30,570 nucleotides of DNA from an uncultured Methanomicrobiales archaeon (GCA_937892275.1 CALAVG010000360.1:1-30570), one strand, 5' to 3'. Counted from the first letter of the stretch, positions 6,843 through 15,733 are shown. Made by a program: numbers and translations. Notes: generated from the letters alone by a model not told the origin.

Positions 6843-8369
6843 TCATTGGATGAGCGTGGTCTCTTCTTTCAACATCCCATTATAGGTAATTTCCCTCTTG
6901 ATGACTCTGTATTGTGCCGGAGTTTGGTTCAGAGTCCACATGGAATATACCTCTACCTGGTCATATAGATCGATTATAGGGTCTGAGGCCCATTCAATGG
7001 ACATAGCCTTCTGATAGAGTCTGCCGATTATCCTTGCGGTTATCTCCGCAGCCTGTGCTTCCGTCACGACCAACTTGTTGCTGATCGTCAGAACGACCCT
7101 AGCAACATTGGGTGTGGATCTGAGATCCGTTATCTTGTGCAGACCCGAGCCGTAGGCCACGTCCACATAGTTGTATCTGTTCATCTGTGAGGCTTCTGGC
7201 CATGAGAACTGGATAGTCGGAGGGATGAGTCCGTAGGATTCAGATGAGAAGTCTGTATCGATTATGATGGTTCCAGCCCTGTTGGGGAGGATGGTTAGAC
7301 CGAAGGCCTGTGCTACGAGATGGAGATCATCCAGCACTGTAGACTCATCGGTGAAGTCGCAATCCACCGTCGGATAGACCTCGTAGACCGATTCGTCAAT
7401 GGTATGTGCTATTTCCAAACTAGAAAGGAGAGAATGGATCGTGGTCCCTAGATCCTCCGATGTTCTGATACTCCAGGCATTATACATCTGCGTCAGATAC
7501 CAGCGAGGATCGTATGAGATGACTGTCACACAGTTGCCCGTGGTCCTCTTCTCGGCTATGAGAAACCTCCCCATGGGTATCGTGAACCTCTTCCCATTGC
7601 CCAACAAGGTGTACGAAAGGTGGATGGGATTTCCTATCGCCAGCCTTCCGAATAACGTGTTAGGATTGTCCTCATCATACTCTCCGTTCACATTGATAAG
7701 GTCAAAGTCGAGCTCTCTCATAGGGAGACCCTGTTGGATCGGGTCAATCTCGTCGATATACGTTATCTGATTGGCCAGGGTGTTTGTTCCTATGGTCACG
7801 GAGTCCCCGAACTCTATCTCGGTTATCCTGACATGCTGATAAGCCCCGGCAATCTGCGTTATATTGATGGTTATCGAGTCGTAAGTATAGTCTCCGGAGG
7901 CCACCGCGTAACCTTCATGGCAATCCAGATCCACTTCGGTGTCCACTCCGGCAAGCGTGAAGACAATCGAGCCTTCCGTTATGTTCGGACCGTCAGTATA
8001 GATGGTCAGAGCAGACACGTGTGAGGCGGAGAGAGCTATCGCCAAAGAAGCATCGATGGCCCCCTCCGAGTCACTGATCCCCTCCGACCACCAGCCAACC
8101 CTTATCGCGTTATCCGTTGCGATAGGCGGTACGGTCATAGAGGTGGCGGTCGGAATTCCGAACCCCTCGAACGTAGCAAGGTATGAATCTATCTCATAGG
8201 TCGCATCGGTGAGCTCCATAGTGTTGCTCATGGGGAGCGCATCCCCGGTGTATGAGTCGATGTCATCAGCTGCGGTATTGTCTATCGAGATACCGAGGGA
8301 CATGTAGATGGTCTCCACACGTTCGGTACTTTGTGCAACGTCCTTATAGCCTTCTGGAGCGGTATACAT
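6843..8369 (-). CDS. Tail hub/baseplate-like protein
   Basis: 508 aa, ATG at 8369. Position after the tape measure and distal tail genes, and length, fit the tail-associated hub (gp27/Tal N-terminal-like fold) of siphoviruses. Around residues 225-330 it has a run typical of hub proteins, with REELDFDL-type wording (MRELDFDLINVNGEYDED), then GNPIHLSYTL, RFTIPMGRFLIAEKR and VISYDPRWYLTQM. The C-terminal part has YNYVDVAYG and ends QYRVIKREITYNGMLKEETT, a common closing pattern of these proteins. No peptidase or lysozyme motif is seen, as expected for an archaeal host without murein. Assignment is by context and pattern. Confidence 0.75.
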   Translation of the reverse strand: MYTAPEGYKDVAQSTERVETIYMSLGISIDNTAADDIDSYTGDALPMSNTMELTDATYEIDSYLATFEGFGIPTATSMTVPPIATDNAIRVGWWSEGISDSEGAIDASLAIALSASHVSALTIYTDGPNITEGSIVFTLAGVDTEVDLDCHEGYAVASGDYTYDSITINITQIAGAYQHVRITEIEFGDSVTIGTNTLANQITYIDEIDPIQQGLPMRELDFDLINVNGEYDEDNPNTLFGRLAIGNPIHLSYTLLGNGKRFTIPMGRFLIAEKRTTGNCVTVISYDPRWYLTQMYNAWSIRTSEDLGTTIHSLLSSLEIAHTIDESVYEVYPTVDCDFTDESTVLDDLHLVAQAFGLTILPNRAGTIIIDTDFSSESYGLIPPTIQFSWPEASQMNRYNYVDVAYGSGLHKITDLRSTPNVARVVLTISNKLVVTEAQAAEITARIIGRLYQKAMSIEWASDPIIDLYDQVEVYSMWTLNQTPAQYRVIKREITYNGMLKEETTLIQ

Positions 8370-8374
8370 ACCTA

Positions 8375-8797
8375 TCAGCCCTGGATCAGCGTCATGGTGA
8401 TGTCATAATGCTCGAACTGTCTGGTGGTCGTGTTGTACTTCCCCCAGCCTGTGACGGTCTGTCCGGTTCCTCTGTAGAACCACATGCCTGTGCCGAGGTA
8501 GGTATCCGTGTCCATATCCAGGAATGTTACGCTGAACTTTTCCCCTCCGGTCTGGGCCATGATGAGGTTCTTCTGAGCTGGAGTTAGACCGACCCACCTG
8601 ACCTCGATGGTGTACTTCCAAGCTACATGATGCTTTATCAGCTCTCCGGCTTCCGCATTGTATACGATCTCACCGATTATCATTCCGCCGATGCTACCTA
8701 CGTTCCTCTCGGCCTTGACGAGCTCCTCTTTACGTGTAGAGTATCCCCTGTAGGATGGATCGGGCATGGCCACTCCATTGACCCATAATACTGTCAC
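8375..8797 (-). CDS. Distal-tail-like small protein
   Basis: 140 aa, GTG start at 8797 overlapping the tape-measure stop as GTGA. The sequence (VNGVAMPDPSYRGYS, NAEAGELIKHHVAWKYTIEV, WVGLTPAQKNL, WGKYNTTTRQFEHYDITMTL) resembles the short phage proteins that follow the tape measure and precede the hub, often listed as DUF6711-type. Its order in the module makes it the likely distal tail component. Confidence 0.75.
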   Translation of the reverse strand: MTVLWVNGVAMPDPSYRGYSTRKEELVKAERNVGSIGGMIIGEIVYNAEAGELIKHHVAWKYTIEVRWVGLTPAQKNLIMAQTGGEKFSVTFLDMDTDTYLGTGMWFYRGTGQTVTGWGKYNTTTRQFEHYDITMTLIQG

Positions 8798-11523
8798 ATT
8801 ACCGCACTCCCGTTTCTTCTGCGTTTCTCGGATTCGAGGTCATCATAGATCCCTCTGGCAATGACCTTCCCATTGAGGGTAATTGGGACTTCAATGCGCG
8901 TAGTAGATGTCGTTGCGCTCTCCCTGGATTGAGATGACCTGAGAGCATCCTCGACTGCCCTGACGATCATAGAATATGGTGCTGCCACCTCTGGCTCGCT
9001 CTTATTGTCTCCGAGGACCGCGAGCTGAGGCTGATTCGGCATGAAAACGCCTCCTTCTGCGAATCCCAGAAGGTTTTTGAGTCCATTCTTAACCCCGTTG
9101 TAGATGGATGTCCCCACCTTGGCAACGCCCGAGATGAGGTTCAGAACAGTCGATCCTGTAGAACTACTGCTCGATGTAGAGCCTCTATCCGTTGATGTCG
9201 TTGACGAGGTGCTGCTGCTGGTCGACGTAGATGTCGAAGTCTTTGAGGTACTTGAGGTCGATGTCGTACTGTTTGCCTTGCTGTTCTGGTACGCAGTCAC
9301 CGCCATTGTTGCGGAGGTCAGACCACCTATAATCTTATCAGCCTTCTCAGAAATAGTCTGAACTAGCTTGGATTTGGAGATTGCCTCATAGAAATTGCCT
9401 ATCAGTGTGTTCTCCTTAACGTAGTTTACGACCTTAGACAAGGTGCTCTCCTTAGTGGCCTTCTCTGCTGCCTTGGCAAGCTTCTCAGCATTGGTATCAA
9501 TCTTAGCTGCAACAGAAGCGGCCTCTTTCTCAGTAATGGTCCCGTTCTTCAGGAGAACATTCTCGATAGCCTTGGCCTCGTTGGACATTGCTGAGGCATT
9601 GGCAGTCTCGGCATAGTATGTCTCTTTGAGCATGGATAACTGATCTTGAGTAATATTATCGGAGTTGCTGAGGAGCCTTCTGATCTCTTCCATGGACACG
9701 GCTGTCTTCTCAGTTGCGACGGCCGCTCCTTTCGTAGCAGATGCGATCTCCTTCTCAGTGATCGCACCGTTCCTCAGCAGTACATCCTGAATGGCCTTGG
9801 CCTCATTCGAAAGGCCTCCAGTGAACTTTATCTCTTCGTTGTAGACTTCTGTCAGGAGTGCGAGCTCATCCGATGTTAGTTTCTTATCAGCGTCCAAGAG
9901 CCCCTTGATATTGTCCAACTTTCCCGAATAGCCGGAGGCGGATGATGCACTCTTAATCGCATCAGAAAGAGAACTAGCTTGTACCTTGATTCCGCCCTCT
10001 GTGATAGCTTCGGCCCCACTCTTCAATGTCTGGGCAAGTGCTGTCTTCGTATCTTCCGCGGTCTTGGCGAGGGTCTTACTGAGACTCTTCAGCACTGTAG
10101 ATCCGGACGAAACAAACTTACCTAGTCCGCCTGTGAAGACTGAGACAGCAGCATCAAGGCCGAAACCTGCCATGCCTTGGCGAGCACTTTCGGCAGAGTA
10201 AACATCGCCCCCCATCGCTGATGCAAGCGGATCTCCTCCTCCGAGGTATATGCCTGCTCCTGCCATAGCGTTCCCAAAGTCCGCTCCTAACTGAGCGACC
10301 TCGTCGGGAATCAGACTGCCTATAAAGTCCGTAGCAGTATCCACTGCTCCGCCTATGGCATCTACAGCACCACCAGCCCATGAGCCTACGGTATCGGTAA
10401 ATCCGCCCCAAAGGTCTCCTAGGGTGTCGGTCAAGCTCTTGTCCTCGGTTTTCTTTGAGGATGATGAAGTATCGGTGTCGGTGGTACTGGTCTGTGATGT
10501 GGCGGACTTCTTTTGCTGTTCTAGAAGCCAATTGAACGCACTCTTCCCGAATTGTGAGACCTTATCCACTGCATTGGTGACCAACGAAGAGGATGCGATC
10601 TGACTCAATACTTCCCCAAGAGTAGTGGCCAATTTAGAGACAGATGATGTAGATTCGTCGCTCTTGCTCGCATCGTCCGGGATCGTGACGGTTATCGGAG
10701 TGGGAGTCTTATTGGTATCACCTATCTTCTTGTTCCATTCGTCACGGACATCATCGATGATCTTATCGACATCAGACCATACATCCTTCTGCGTATTCTT
10801 GTCCTTATCCTTGTCCGCAACACCAGCCATATCAACGGCTGGTGTGTCCACAGTATCTGCGCTCGGCCTCGGACTAGAGTTGCCACTAGGCGTAATATCT
10901 GGGAGAGGAGGTATAACCGGGTTGATAACAGATGCGTTTCCTGGAGTCGTGTTTTCTGCGATCTTATCAGTATTTCTTAGGATGCCATCCAGGATGCTCG
11001 GTTCACCCAGAGTATTCAGCCTATCAAAGGCTGCGAGCTTTGCTCCGGAACCAGATATGGCATTAAACAGCGAAGCACCTATGGCGGCTATCCCCACCAC
11101 TCCGGCGACCTTGGTCAGCTTGCTGGTGTTGGTCGCTACGCTCCCTGTCTTGTTTGCATGGCCGATGGTGGATCCCATGTCAGTCATGTCGGAGTTGTTC
11201 CCACCGGAACCAGCACGACCGACATTCTTCCGCCTCCATCCGACCTTATTGACATTGACTCCGAGCTTCTTCACCGAGTTGCTGAGCTTGGTGACGCTTT
11301 TCGTTATGTTTCCCAACATAGGGGAGATTGTACCGAGGTCCTTGGAGATATTCGAGAACTCTGATGCGGACGAGGAGACCTGTTTCCCCATCTTCTCTGC
11401 GGATTTAGCAGTCTTCTCGGCTTCCTTCTGAGTCTTGGACATCTCTCCGCGGAGATTCTCAAGTCCTTCCTGAGCCTCTTGGACCTCGGTCCTTACTGAT
11501 ATTACTACCTCTTCCTGCACCAT
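8794..11523 (-). CDS. Tape measure protein
   Basis: 909 aa from ATG 11523 (MVQEEVVISVRTEVQEAQEG). The open frame extends to 11613, but that extra part overlaps the chaperone gene and does not look protein-like; a later ATG at 11454 is possible. It is the longest gene in the window, directly after the tail-chaperone genes. Residues 1-100 are helical and coiled-coil-like, with Lys/Glu heptads. Gly/Ala-rich hydrophobic stretches follow in the middle (VDAIGGAVDTATDFIGSLI). A ~60-aa repeat occurs twice near residues 530-670, and a long Ser/Thr-only linker comes before the C-terminus. Tape measure proteins set tail length and occupy the tail lumen. Confidence 0.9.
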   Translation of the reverse strand: MVQEEVVISVRTEVQEAQEGLENLRGEMSKTQKEAEKTAKSAEKMGKQVSSSASEFSNISKDLGTISPMLGNITKSVTKLSNSVKKLGVNVNKVGWRRKNVGRAGSGGNNSDMTDMGSTIGHANKTGSVATNTSKLTKVAGVVGIAAIGASLFNAISGSGAKLAAFDRLNTLGEPSILDGILRNTDKIAENTTPGNASVINPVIPPLPDITPSGNSSPRPSADTVDTPAVDMAGVADKDKDKNTQKDVWSDVDKIIDDVRDEWNKKIGDTNKTPTPITVTIPDDASKSDESTSSVSKLATTLGEVLSQIASSSLVTNAVDKVSQFGKSAFNWLLEQQKKSATSQTSTTDTDTSSSSKKTEDKSLTDTLGDLWGGFTDTVGSWAGGAVDAIGGAVDTATDFIGSLIPDEVAQLGADFGNAMAGAGIYLGGGDPLASAMGGDVYSAESARQGMAGFGLDAAVSVFTGGLGKFVSSGSTVLKSLSKTLAKTAEDTKTALAQTLKSGAEAITEGGIKVQASSLSDAIKSASSASGYSGKLDNIKGLLDADKKLTSDELALLTEVYNEEIKFTGGLSNEAKAIQDVLLRNGAITEKEIASATKGAAVATEKTAVSMEEIRRLLSNSDNITQDQLSMLKETYYAETANASAMSNEAKAIENVLLKNGTITEKEAASVAAKIDTNAEKLAKAAEKATKESTLSKVVNYVKENTLIGNFYEAISKSKLVQTISEKADKIIGGLTSATMAVTAYQNSKANSTTSTSSTSKTSTSTSTSSSTSSTTSTDRGSTSSSSSTGSTVLNLISGVAKVGTSIYNGVKNGLKNLLGFAEGGVFMPNQPQLAVLGDNKSEPEVAAPYSMIVRAVEDALRSSQSRESATTSTTRIEVPITLNGKVIARGIYDDLESEKRRRNGSAVM
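9521..9922 (-). repeat. Two tandem ~60-aa repeats inside the tape measure gene
   Basis: Unit one covers about 9922-9745 and unit two about 9693-9521. Both encode a helix, LTSDELALLTEVYNEE or ITQDQLSMLKETYYAE, followed by SNEAKAI, VLL(R/K)NG and ITEKE. The spacing is about 74 codons. The bases have diverged but the protein pattern is kept, so it is an old internal duplication. Confidence 0.75.
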
Positions 11524-11821
11524 TGTATATCTTACGCAACTTCGCCAGCTGTGCGACCTGCAAGGCCAGCTGTTGACGTTCCTCCCTTTCCTCTCTGATC
11601 TGATTGAGTTCATCCTCCGTGAACATGTGTGCGACCGCCGAGAGATTGTCAGACGATCCTGAGAATCCTCCGAGGATGAGATTGGCGGTGGCCAGTGATA
11701 TGTCTATCTTGTCCTGCCTGTTCCACTCGTAGCGGATACGTGCAGCGTGAACGACAGAGGAGGGATGTGCCCCCAGGGGCATCCCCTCTGTCAGAGAAAT
11801 GGTTTCGATTGCATCGGTCAC
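11459..11821 (-). CDS. Tail assembly chaperone-like protein, second gene (120 aa)
   Basis: GTG start at 11821 overlaps the upstream stop as GTGA, and the 3' end overlaps the tape measure start by 65 nt. Residues 20-60 have ARIRYEWNRQDKIDISLAT, and the second half is charged and helical (EDELNQIREEREERQQLAL). Place and size fit the second tail-chaperone ORF (like lambda T). The frame is -1 relative to the gene upstream and stays open back into it, so a frameshifted fusion is possible besides independent GTG initiation. Confidence 0.65.
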   Translation of the reverse strand: MTDAIETISLTEGMPLGAHPSSVVHAARIRYEWNRQDKIDISLATANLILGGFSGSSDNLSAVAHMFTEDELNQIREEREERQQLALQVAQLAKLRKIYNGAGRGSNISKDRGPRGSGRT

Positions 11822-12117
11822 TCTTCCGAAAGATCTTCCTCTGAGGAAAACCCCAGTTCCTTGAGTCCTTCAGTGATGACCGTTGTCAGGTCCTTGATGC
11901 CGAACCCGTCTCTGGTCCATGCCTTCCATCCGCCCTCGTAGAAGAAGGATGCAAGGAGATCCAGCGTGGTGAATCTCATGGTCTGACCGAAGTCCTTCAT
12001 CTCTTTGATGATGCTCCAGTCTGGGTGTTCGGCCTCATATGCGCAGACCTTGTCAAAGTCGAGAGAGACATCTGCCTCGATGCCTTTGGATGACGTTATC
12101 TGAACCATGCGAATCAC
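11818..12117 (-). CDS. Tail assembly chaperone-like protein, first gene (99 aa)
   Basis: The start is GTG 12117 (GTGA overlap with the major tail protein stop) or ATG 12108 (MVQITSSKGIEADVSL). The protein is small and acidic, with SLDFDKVCAYEAEHPDWSI and a Phe/Trp-rich centre, DLLASFFYEGGWKAWTRDGF. It lies between major tail protein and tape measure, where siphoviruses carry the chaperone that coats the tape measure before tail tube growth. Confidence 0.7.
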   Translation of the reverse strand: MIRMVQITSSKGIEADVSLDFDKVCAYEAEHPDWSIIKEMKDFGQTMRFTTLDLLASFFYEGGWKAWTRDGFGIKDLTTVITEGLKELGFSSEEDLSEE

Positions 12118-12779
12118 TCATCGTTCCATATGGCGGTCAGTGTCTCGGCCCCGGTAATGACGAAGGACTCGCCCTCGGTCAGCGTTCCTCCGCTGTAGGT
12201 CCATCCTCCGAACTCCTTTCCAGCGGGTGCTGTGAATCCGTTCTCGGGGCACGGGATCGTGGTTCCGAATGCGTATGACACGCTGGCCATGGTTCCGGAT
12301 CCGCCGTTGGCCGCGAAGGTCACGGTACAGGCGTTGTTGTACTCGGTGAAGGTAGGTGCTCCCCTGGGGATGAGCGTAAGGTTGATCTCGATTGCTGTGG
12401 AGACAGATCCTGCTCCCATCGCGTAGGAGAAGTCCGCTACGATGGAGATAGTCTGGTTGAGCTGAGGGTACTCCACGACCCACTGGTACGCCTGGTCCTT
12501 GTCGAGGGACGTGAGCAGGTTCAGGTTGGAGTCGCTGACCGAGCTGTACTGCCCTTCACTGAGGAAAGGCTGCGCATTCATGGTGAAGGAGAGGTCCGCG
12601 GAAAAATCAGGAATGTCCTTGATGTACTCGTGGTAACCGCTCTCCAGGTGTGTCACATCTATCTTTTCAGGGGACTCTCCAATCTCGGGTGTGGTCTTGA
12701 CCTCATTGAAGTAGTACAAGGTACTGCCGACCACGACTCCAAGGCGGATTCCCTTGGATGACTGTGCTTTTGTTGTCAT
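12114..12779 (-). CDS. Major tail tube protein with C-terminal InlB-type repeat
   Basis: 221 aa, ATG 12779 with GTGAGGAATAAAA before it. Residues 1-145 have the usual tube-protein layout: a start RLGVVVGSTLYYFNEVKTTP, then EKIDVTHLESGYHEYIKD, then PDFSADLSFTMNAQP, and a closing strand VSTAIEINLTLIPRGAPTF. The last ~70 residues form a separate domain with VTFAANGGSGTM, FTAPAGKEFGGWTYSG and a final TLTAIWNDE, the pattern of the Listeria-Bacteroides (InlB B) repeat found in many surface proteins, including those of methanogens. Extra Ig-like or beta-grasp domains on tube proteins decorate the outside of the tail. Confidence 0.9.
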   Translation of the reverse strand: MTTKAQSSKGIRLGVVVGSTLYYFNEVKTTPEIGESPEKIDVTHLESGYHEYIKDIPDFSADLSFTMNAQPFLSEGQYSSVSDSNLNLLTSLDKDQAYQWVVEYPQLNQTISIVADFSYAMGAGSVSTAIEINLTLIPRGAPTFTEYNNACTVTFAANGGSGTMASVSYAFGTTIPCPENGFTAPAGKEFGGWTYSGGTLTEGESFVITGAETLTAIWNDE

Positions 12780-12788
12780 TTTTATTCC

Positions 12789-13166
12789 TCACATCAATGT
12801 GGTTGCGTTACCGCGCTTGTCCAGCTGAGCCTGTACGGTCAGGATCCTGTAGGGTCCGTGCGTCGGATGACTCCAGACAGGTGTCAGGGCAGTGCGTAAG
12901 AAGTTGTATTTTGCACAGGCATCGGATACGTTCCCCACAAGGGTGAGCAGTTCGGTCTGCGACTGTGCGTAGATATGGATGTTGTAGACGAGCAGGGCCA
13001 TTACATCGGTATGGTCGTGCTCGGTGAGCGTCGGAGCGTTGTGGACCAGGGAGAGGACCGCGAAGGGCTTGGTCTTGCTGATCTTGCCTTGAGGATGCTC
13101 CAGGTAGCACTTGCCGCCTATGGCATCCTCCACGATGCTTCTCATCTGGTCCATGTTCTCTATCAT
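12789..13166 (-). CDS. Tail terminator/completion-like protein
   Basis: 125 aa, ATG 13166 overlapping the upstream stop as ATGA. It lies just before the major tail protein, the usual place of the terminator that caps the tube. It contains a central strand pair around PFAVLSLVHNAPTL and LLVYNIHIYAQSQTELLTLV, which fits the alpha/beta fold of gpU/gp17-type terminators. The assignment rests mostly on order and length. Confidence 0.7.
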   Translation of the reverse strand: MIENMDQMRSIVEDAIGGKCYLEHPQGKISKTKPFAVLSLVHNAPTLTEHDHTDVMALLVYNIHIYAQSQTELLTLVGNVSDACAKYNFLRTALTPVWSHPTHGPYRILTVQAQLDKRGNATTLM

Positions 13167-13603
13167 TCGAACACGCTCCTTATCGCATCTGCAATACTGG
13201 CGATTATAGCCGTCTCATCATCATAGATCCGAGGGCGGAGGTAAGGGTGAGGATCCATTCCGTGCCATCCGCCGGTGAATGTTACGCCCTCGGACACATG
13301 GCCGTTGTACTCGTTGGACCCTCTATCCCCTGTACCATACTCGTTGTACGGTGCATACTCCACGTTCGTTCCTATGGTTGCTATAATCACGCCGTCTTCC
13401 GAAGATACGTTACTGGCGATGCTGGATGCCAACCTTCCACTGTTCTTGTTAGTCTCAGTGAGTTTACTCTTGGGAGCATCCCTCTTGGCCTCACCTTTGG
13501 CTTCCATAGCCCACAGCTTCAAGGCCTTCTCTATCGCCTTCGGTATCTCGTCAATATGCTCCTGGATCTTGTCCGCGGCCACATCTATGGAGTATGTGGT
13601 CAT
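13163..13603 (-). CDS. HK97 gp10-like head-tail/tail completion protein
   Basis: 146 aa. I start it at ATG 13603 (MTTYSIDVAADKIQEHI), which overlaps the upstream stop as ATGA; the frame is open further but the upstream part is a shadow of the neighbouring gene. The sequence is typical of the HK97 gp10 family: an N-terminal helix, then RDAPKSKLTETNKNSGRLAS, then IIATIGTNVEYAPYNEYGTG and a late PHPYLRPRIYDDE. Members sit between connector and tail terminator and help join or complete head and tail. Confidence 0.88.
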   Translation of the reverse strand: MTTYSIDVAADKIQEHIDEIPKAIEKALKLWAMEAKGEAKRDAPKSKLTETNKNSGRLASSIASNVSSEDGVIIATIGTNVEYAPYNEYGTGDRGSNEYNGHVSEGVTFTGGWHGMDPHPYLRPRIYDDETAIIASIADAIRSVFE

Positions 13604-13920
13604 AGCGCAACACCTGTGGCCCTTATTGAGAGAGCGTCCTGCTTGAGATCGACGATCTCGTAGAGCATCTCTGTCTTGGTCCCTATCCTGTCGCGTATGT
13701 CCAGTGACCTCGTCCCGTTGTTGGCTATCTGTATCGAGAAGTACCTCTGGATATGCTGGCCCTCGATGAGCTGCTCCCTCGTCGCTGACAGAGGATACAG
13801 CGTCATGCGCATGGGCTTCTTGCAGAGGGTCCAATCCCCGACGACATCCCCCTCGGTCTCCTCTGTGGCCTTGTATCTCCACACGTAGAGTTCCTGGGAG
13901 TCCCTTGCCAACGGAATCAT
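13600..13920 (-). CDS. Head closure-like protein
   Basis: 106 aa, ATG 13920, with ATGA overlaps on both sides. It has SQELYVWRYKATEETEGDVV at the start and a small beta-barrel-like remainder (RYFSIQIANNGTRSLDIRDR). Its size and slot between the gp6-like connector and the gp10-like protein match the head-closure or stopper protein of siphoviruses. Confidence 0.7.
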   Translation of the reverse strand: MIPLARDSQELYVWRYKATEETEGDVVGDWTLCKKPMRMTLYPLSATREQLIEGQHIQRYFSIQIANNGTRSLDIRDRIGTKTEMLYEIVDLKQDALSIRATGVAL

Positions 13921-14213
13921 GGGAACATCGGTCTCCTGAACGAGTCCATCTTAAGACGAAGGGTCTCGGGGAGAGCATCCCACTGTCTGGTGGTTTCCCC
14001 CTCCTTGACCATGGCAGTCCCTTCGGCTCCGAGCATGTTCAGCTTGATGGCGGCTATGTCGATGATGACCGAATCCGCTCTGTCCCCGGGATCCTCGGTC
14101 CTGTTGGTGTAGACGAGGAAGTCCTGAAGGGCCTCCTCTAGGATGTGCTCCAGAGTATCATCCGGAAGGAATCCGTACTGAGGACGGGATCTGAGCTGAG
14201 CGAGACGGTCCAT
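13917..14213 (-). CDS. Head-tail connector, gp6-like
   Basis: 98 aa, ATG 14213 with GGTGACATAG before it. It is helical, with LPDDTLEHILEEALQDFLVY, ADSVIIDIAAIKLNMLGAEG and a closing LPETLRLKMDSFRRPMF. This is the pattern of the gp6-like connector family (Phage_connect), which binds under the portal. It directly follows the capsid gene, as usual. Confidence 0.8.
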   Translation of the reverse strand: MDRLAQLRSRPQYGFLPDDTLEHILEEALQDFLVYTNRTEDPGDRADSVIIDIAAIKLNMLGAEGTAMVKEGETTRQWDALPETLRLKMDSFRRPMFP

Positions 14214-14224
14214 CTATGTCACCT

Positions 14225-15157
14225 TCAGCTGAGAGCAGCCTGCACGCTGACGTAGAATCCTGCGAGCTTCTCCTTGGGGACGAAGCAGTCATGGAAGATT
14301 CTGTATGCGTACAGGTCCGCGTCGTAGTCAGGGTTGTTCTCCTTGGGGATAAACTTGGGTGCATCGAACGCGATGACTCCCTGAGCGTACCTAGGTGTGC
14401 TGATTACGTAGTTGATGGCCTTGTCGCCGGTGAATCCTGCAGTGGAGGAGGTCGCGCTGTATGTGAGCGATCCGAACATCCTCTCGGAAGGCATCCTGAC
14501 GAGTGGGTTTCCGTCGATGTCGTTGGTAGCGAGGTTGAGAGTCCTGCTTCCGACGGTGAGCTCTTTGACCTTGTCGTACTCTGTGCTCATCCTGAGCATA
14601 TTGTAGATGGAGTTATTGATGTAGATCGTGTGGCCCTCATCTATTCCGGTGGCATCGATGACCTTGTCGAGACCGTCCCCGATCTTGGTCAGGATGTTGG
14701 ACTTGTCGAGCTTACCTGTTCCTGTGAGTGCCTCGGTGACGAGGTGCCCAGCAGGTGCTCCCGTCGCGTTGAGTGCCTGTGCGATGGCGGCCATACGTGT
14801 AGCGTCGATCTCAGGGATTACATGCTGTCTGGCAAGGTCCCCTGCGGCCCTGGATGCGCTGGCGATGCCTGCGGACTCGTTCTCCTCTCTCCTGTCGATG
14901 AGGACCTTGATGGACCTGTCGTGCGAGAGCGTGTAAGGCTGCCAGGAGACATTAACGTCACCAGCGGCATATCCGGTGGATCCGTAGTTTCCGAGGGATG
15001 ATACCTTCGTTGTCGCGATCTCGATTGTTCCTGCTCTGCCGAGAGCTCTGACGATTGCGGGGTCGGCCTGCAAGGCAGAGGTCTTTGCATCCTTGGTGAT
15101 AACCTCATCGACTATCTCCTTCAGATACTCTGTAACTTTTCCAATGGTGTTTGCCAT
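14225..15157 (-). CDS. Major capsid protein (HK97-fold)
   Basis: 310 aa from ATG 15157 (MANTIGKVTEYLKEIVDEVI), six bases after GAGGTGA; an ATG at 15163 directly touches that site and is less likely. Features typical of major capsid proteins are an N-terminal helix, TIEIATTKVSSLGNYGSTGY, then the spine-helix region IDRREENESAGIASASRAAG, a central TIYINNSIYNMLRMSTEYDK, and a late VISTPRYAQGVIAFDAPKFI followed by DADLYAYRIFHDCFV. It follows a scaffold-like gene and comes before the connector. The virus-type late promoter upstream of the scaffold probably drives it strongly. Confidence 0.88.
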   Translation of the reverse strand: MANTIGKVTEYLKEIVDEVITKDAKTSALQADPAIVRALGRAGTIEIATTKVSSLGNYGSTGYAAGDVNVSWQPYTLSHDRSIKVLIDRREENESAGIASASRAAGDLARQHVIPEIDATRMAAIAQALNATGAPAGHLVTEALTGTGKLDKSNILTKIGDGLDKVIDATGIDEGHTIYINNSIYNMLRMSTEYDKVKELTVGSRTLNLATNDIDGNPLVRMPSERMFGSLTYSATSSTAGFTGDKAINYVISTPRYAQGVIAFDAPKFIPKENNPDYDADLYAYRIFHDCFVPKEKLAGFYVSVQAALS

Positions 15158-15168
15158 GTTCATTCACC

Positions 15169-15690
15169 TCACTCTAGCCCTGCAGCCTTCCTCATCTCCG
15201 ACCTCAGTGGGTCAGATGCGTCAGACCTAGGGGCAGAGGGGGCTCCGCGTCCTCCGACCTTGTCCGCATAGAGCTTGTTGCCCTTTTCGGTGGATGCGTC
15301 CGCTATGGCCTTGATCGCGGCCACGAGGGACTTCTCATCCTTTGCACCGTTCAATAGCACGGATGCGAGTTCCGTTGGAAGTCCTGCATTGGAGAGCTCC
15401 TTCTCGGCCTTGGTAAGCCTAAGAGCACTCTCAGCCTCCTCCGCACGCTTGATGAGCGCATTCCTCTCGTCCTCAGCTTCCGCTTTGGCACGCTCGGACT
15501 CGTCCATCTTCATGCGGTCCAGTTCGGTCTTGTGCTTGGCTTCCACCTCGCTGAGCTCCTTCTTATGCACACGGTCTGCCTTCTCGAGCCTCTCCTTAAG
15601 GATCCTGTCGAGATCGGCCTGTGTGAACTTGGGTTCCTCAACGATGGGGTCTGTTCCTGTATTTTCCGGTGTTATCGGTTCTTCAGACAC
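15169..15690 (-). CDS. Scaffold-like protein
   Basis: 173 aa, GTG start at 15690 with a strong GGAGGGAGTATCC leader. The acidic N-terminus has a TPENTGTDPIVEEPKFTQAD stretch. Residues about 25-105 form one long charged coiled coil (Lys/Glu/Arg/Ala rich, such as KRAEEAESALRLTKAEKELS). The C-terminus is Gly/Pro/Ser-rich then basic, ending RSEMRKAAGLE. This is the usual look of DUF4355-type phage scaffold proteins, which guide capsid assembly and then leave. It sits directly before the capsid gene. Confidence 0.8.
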   Translation of the reverse strand: MSEEPITPENTGTDPIVEEPKFTQADLDRILKERLEKADRVHKKELSEVEAKHKTELDRMKMDESERAKAEAEDERNALIKRAEEAESALRLTKAEKELSNAGLPTELASVLLNGAKDEKSLVAAIKAIADASTEKGNKLYADKVGGRGAPSAPRSDASDPLRSEMRKAAGLE

Positions 15691-15733
15691 GGATACTCCC
15701 TCCGTTTGGTGATTATATGATATTGGTAGGGAG

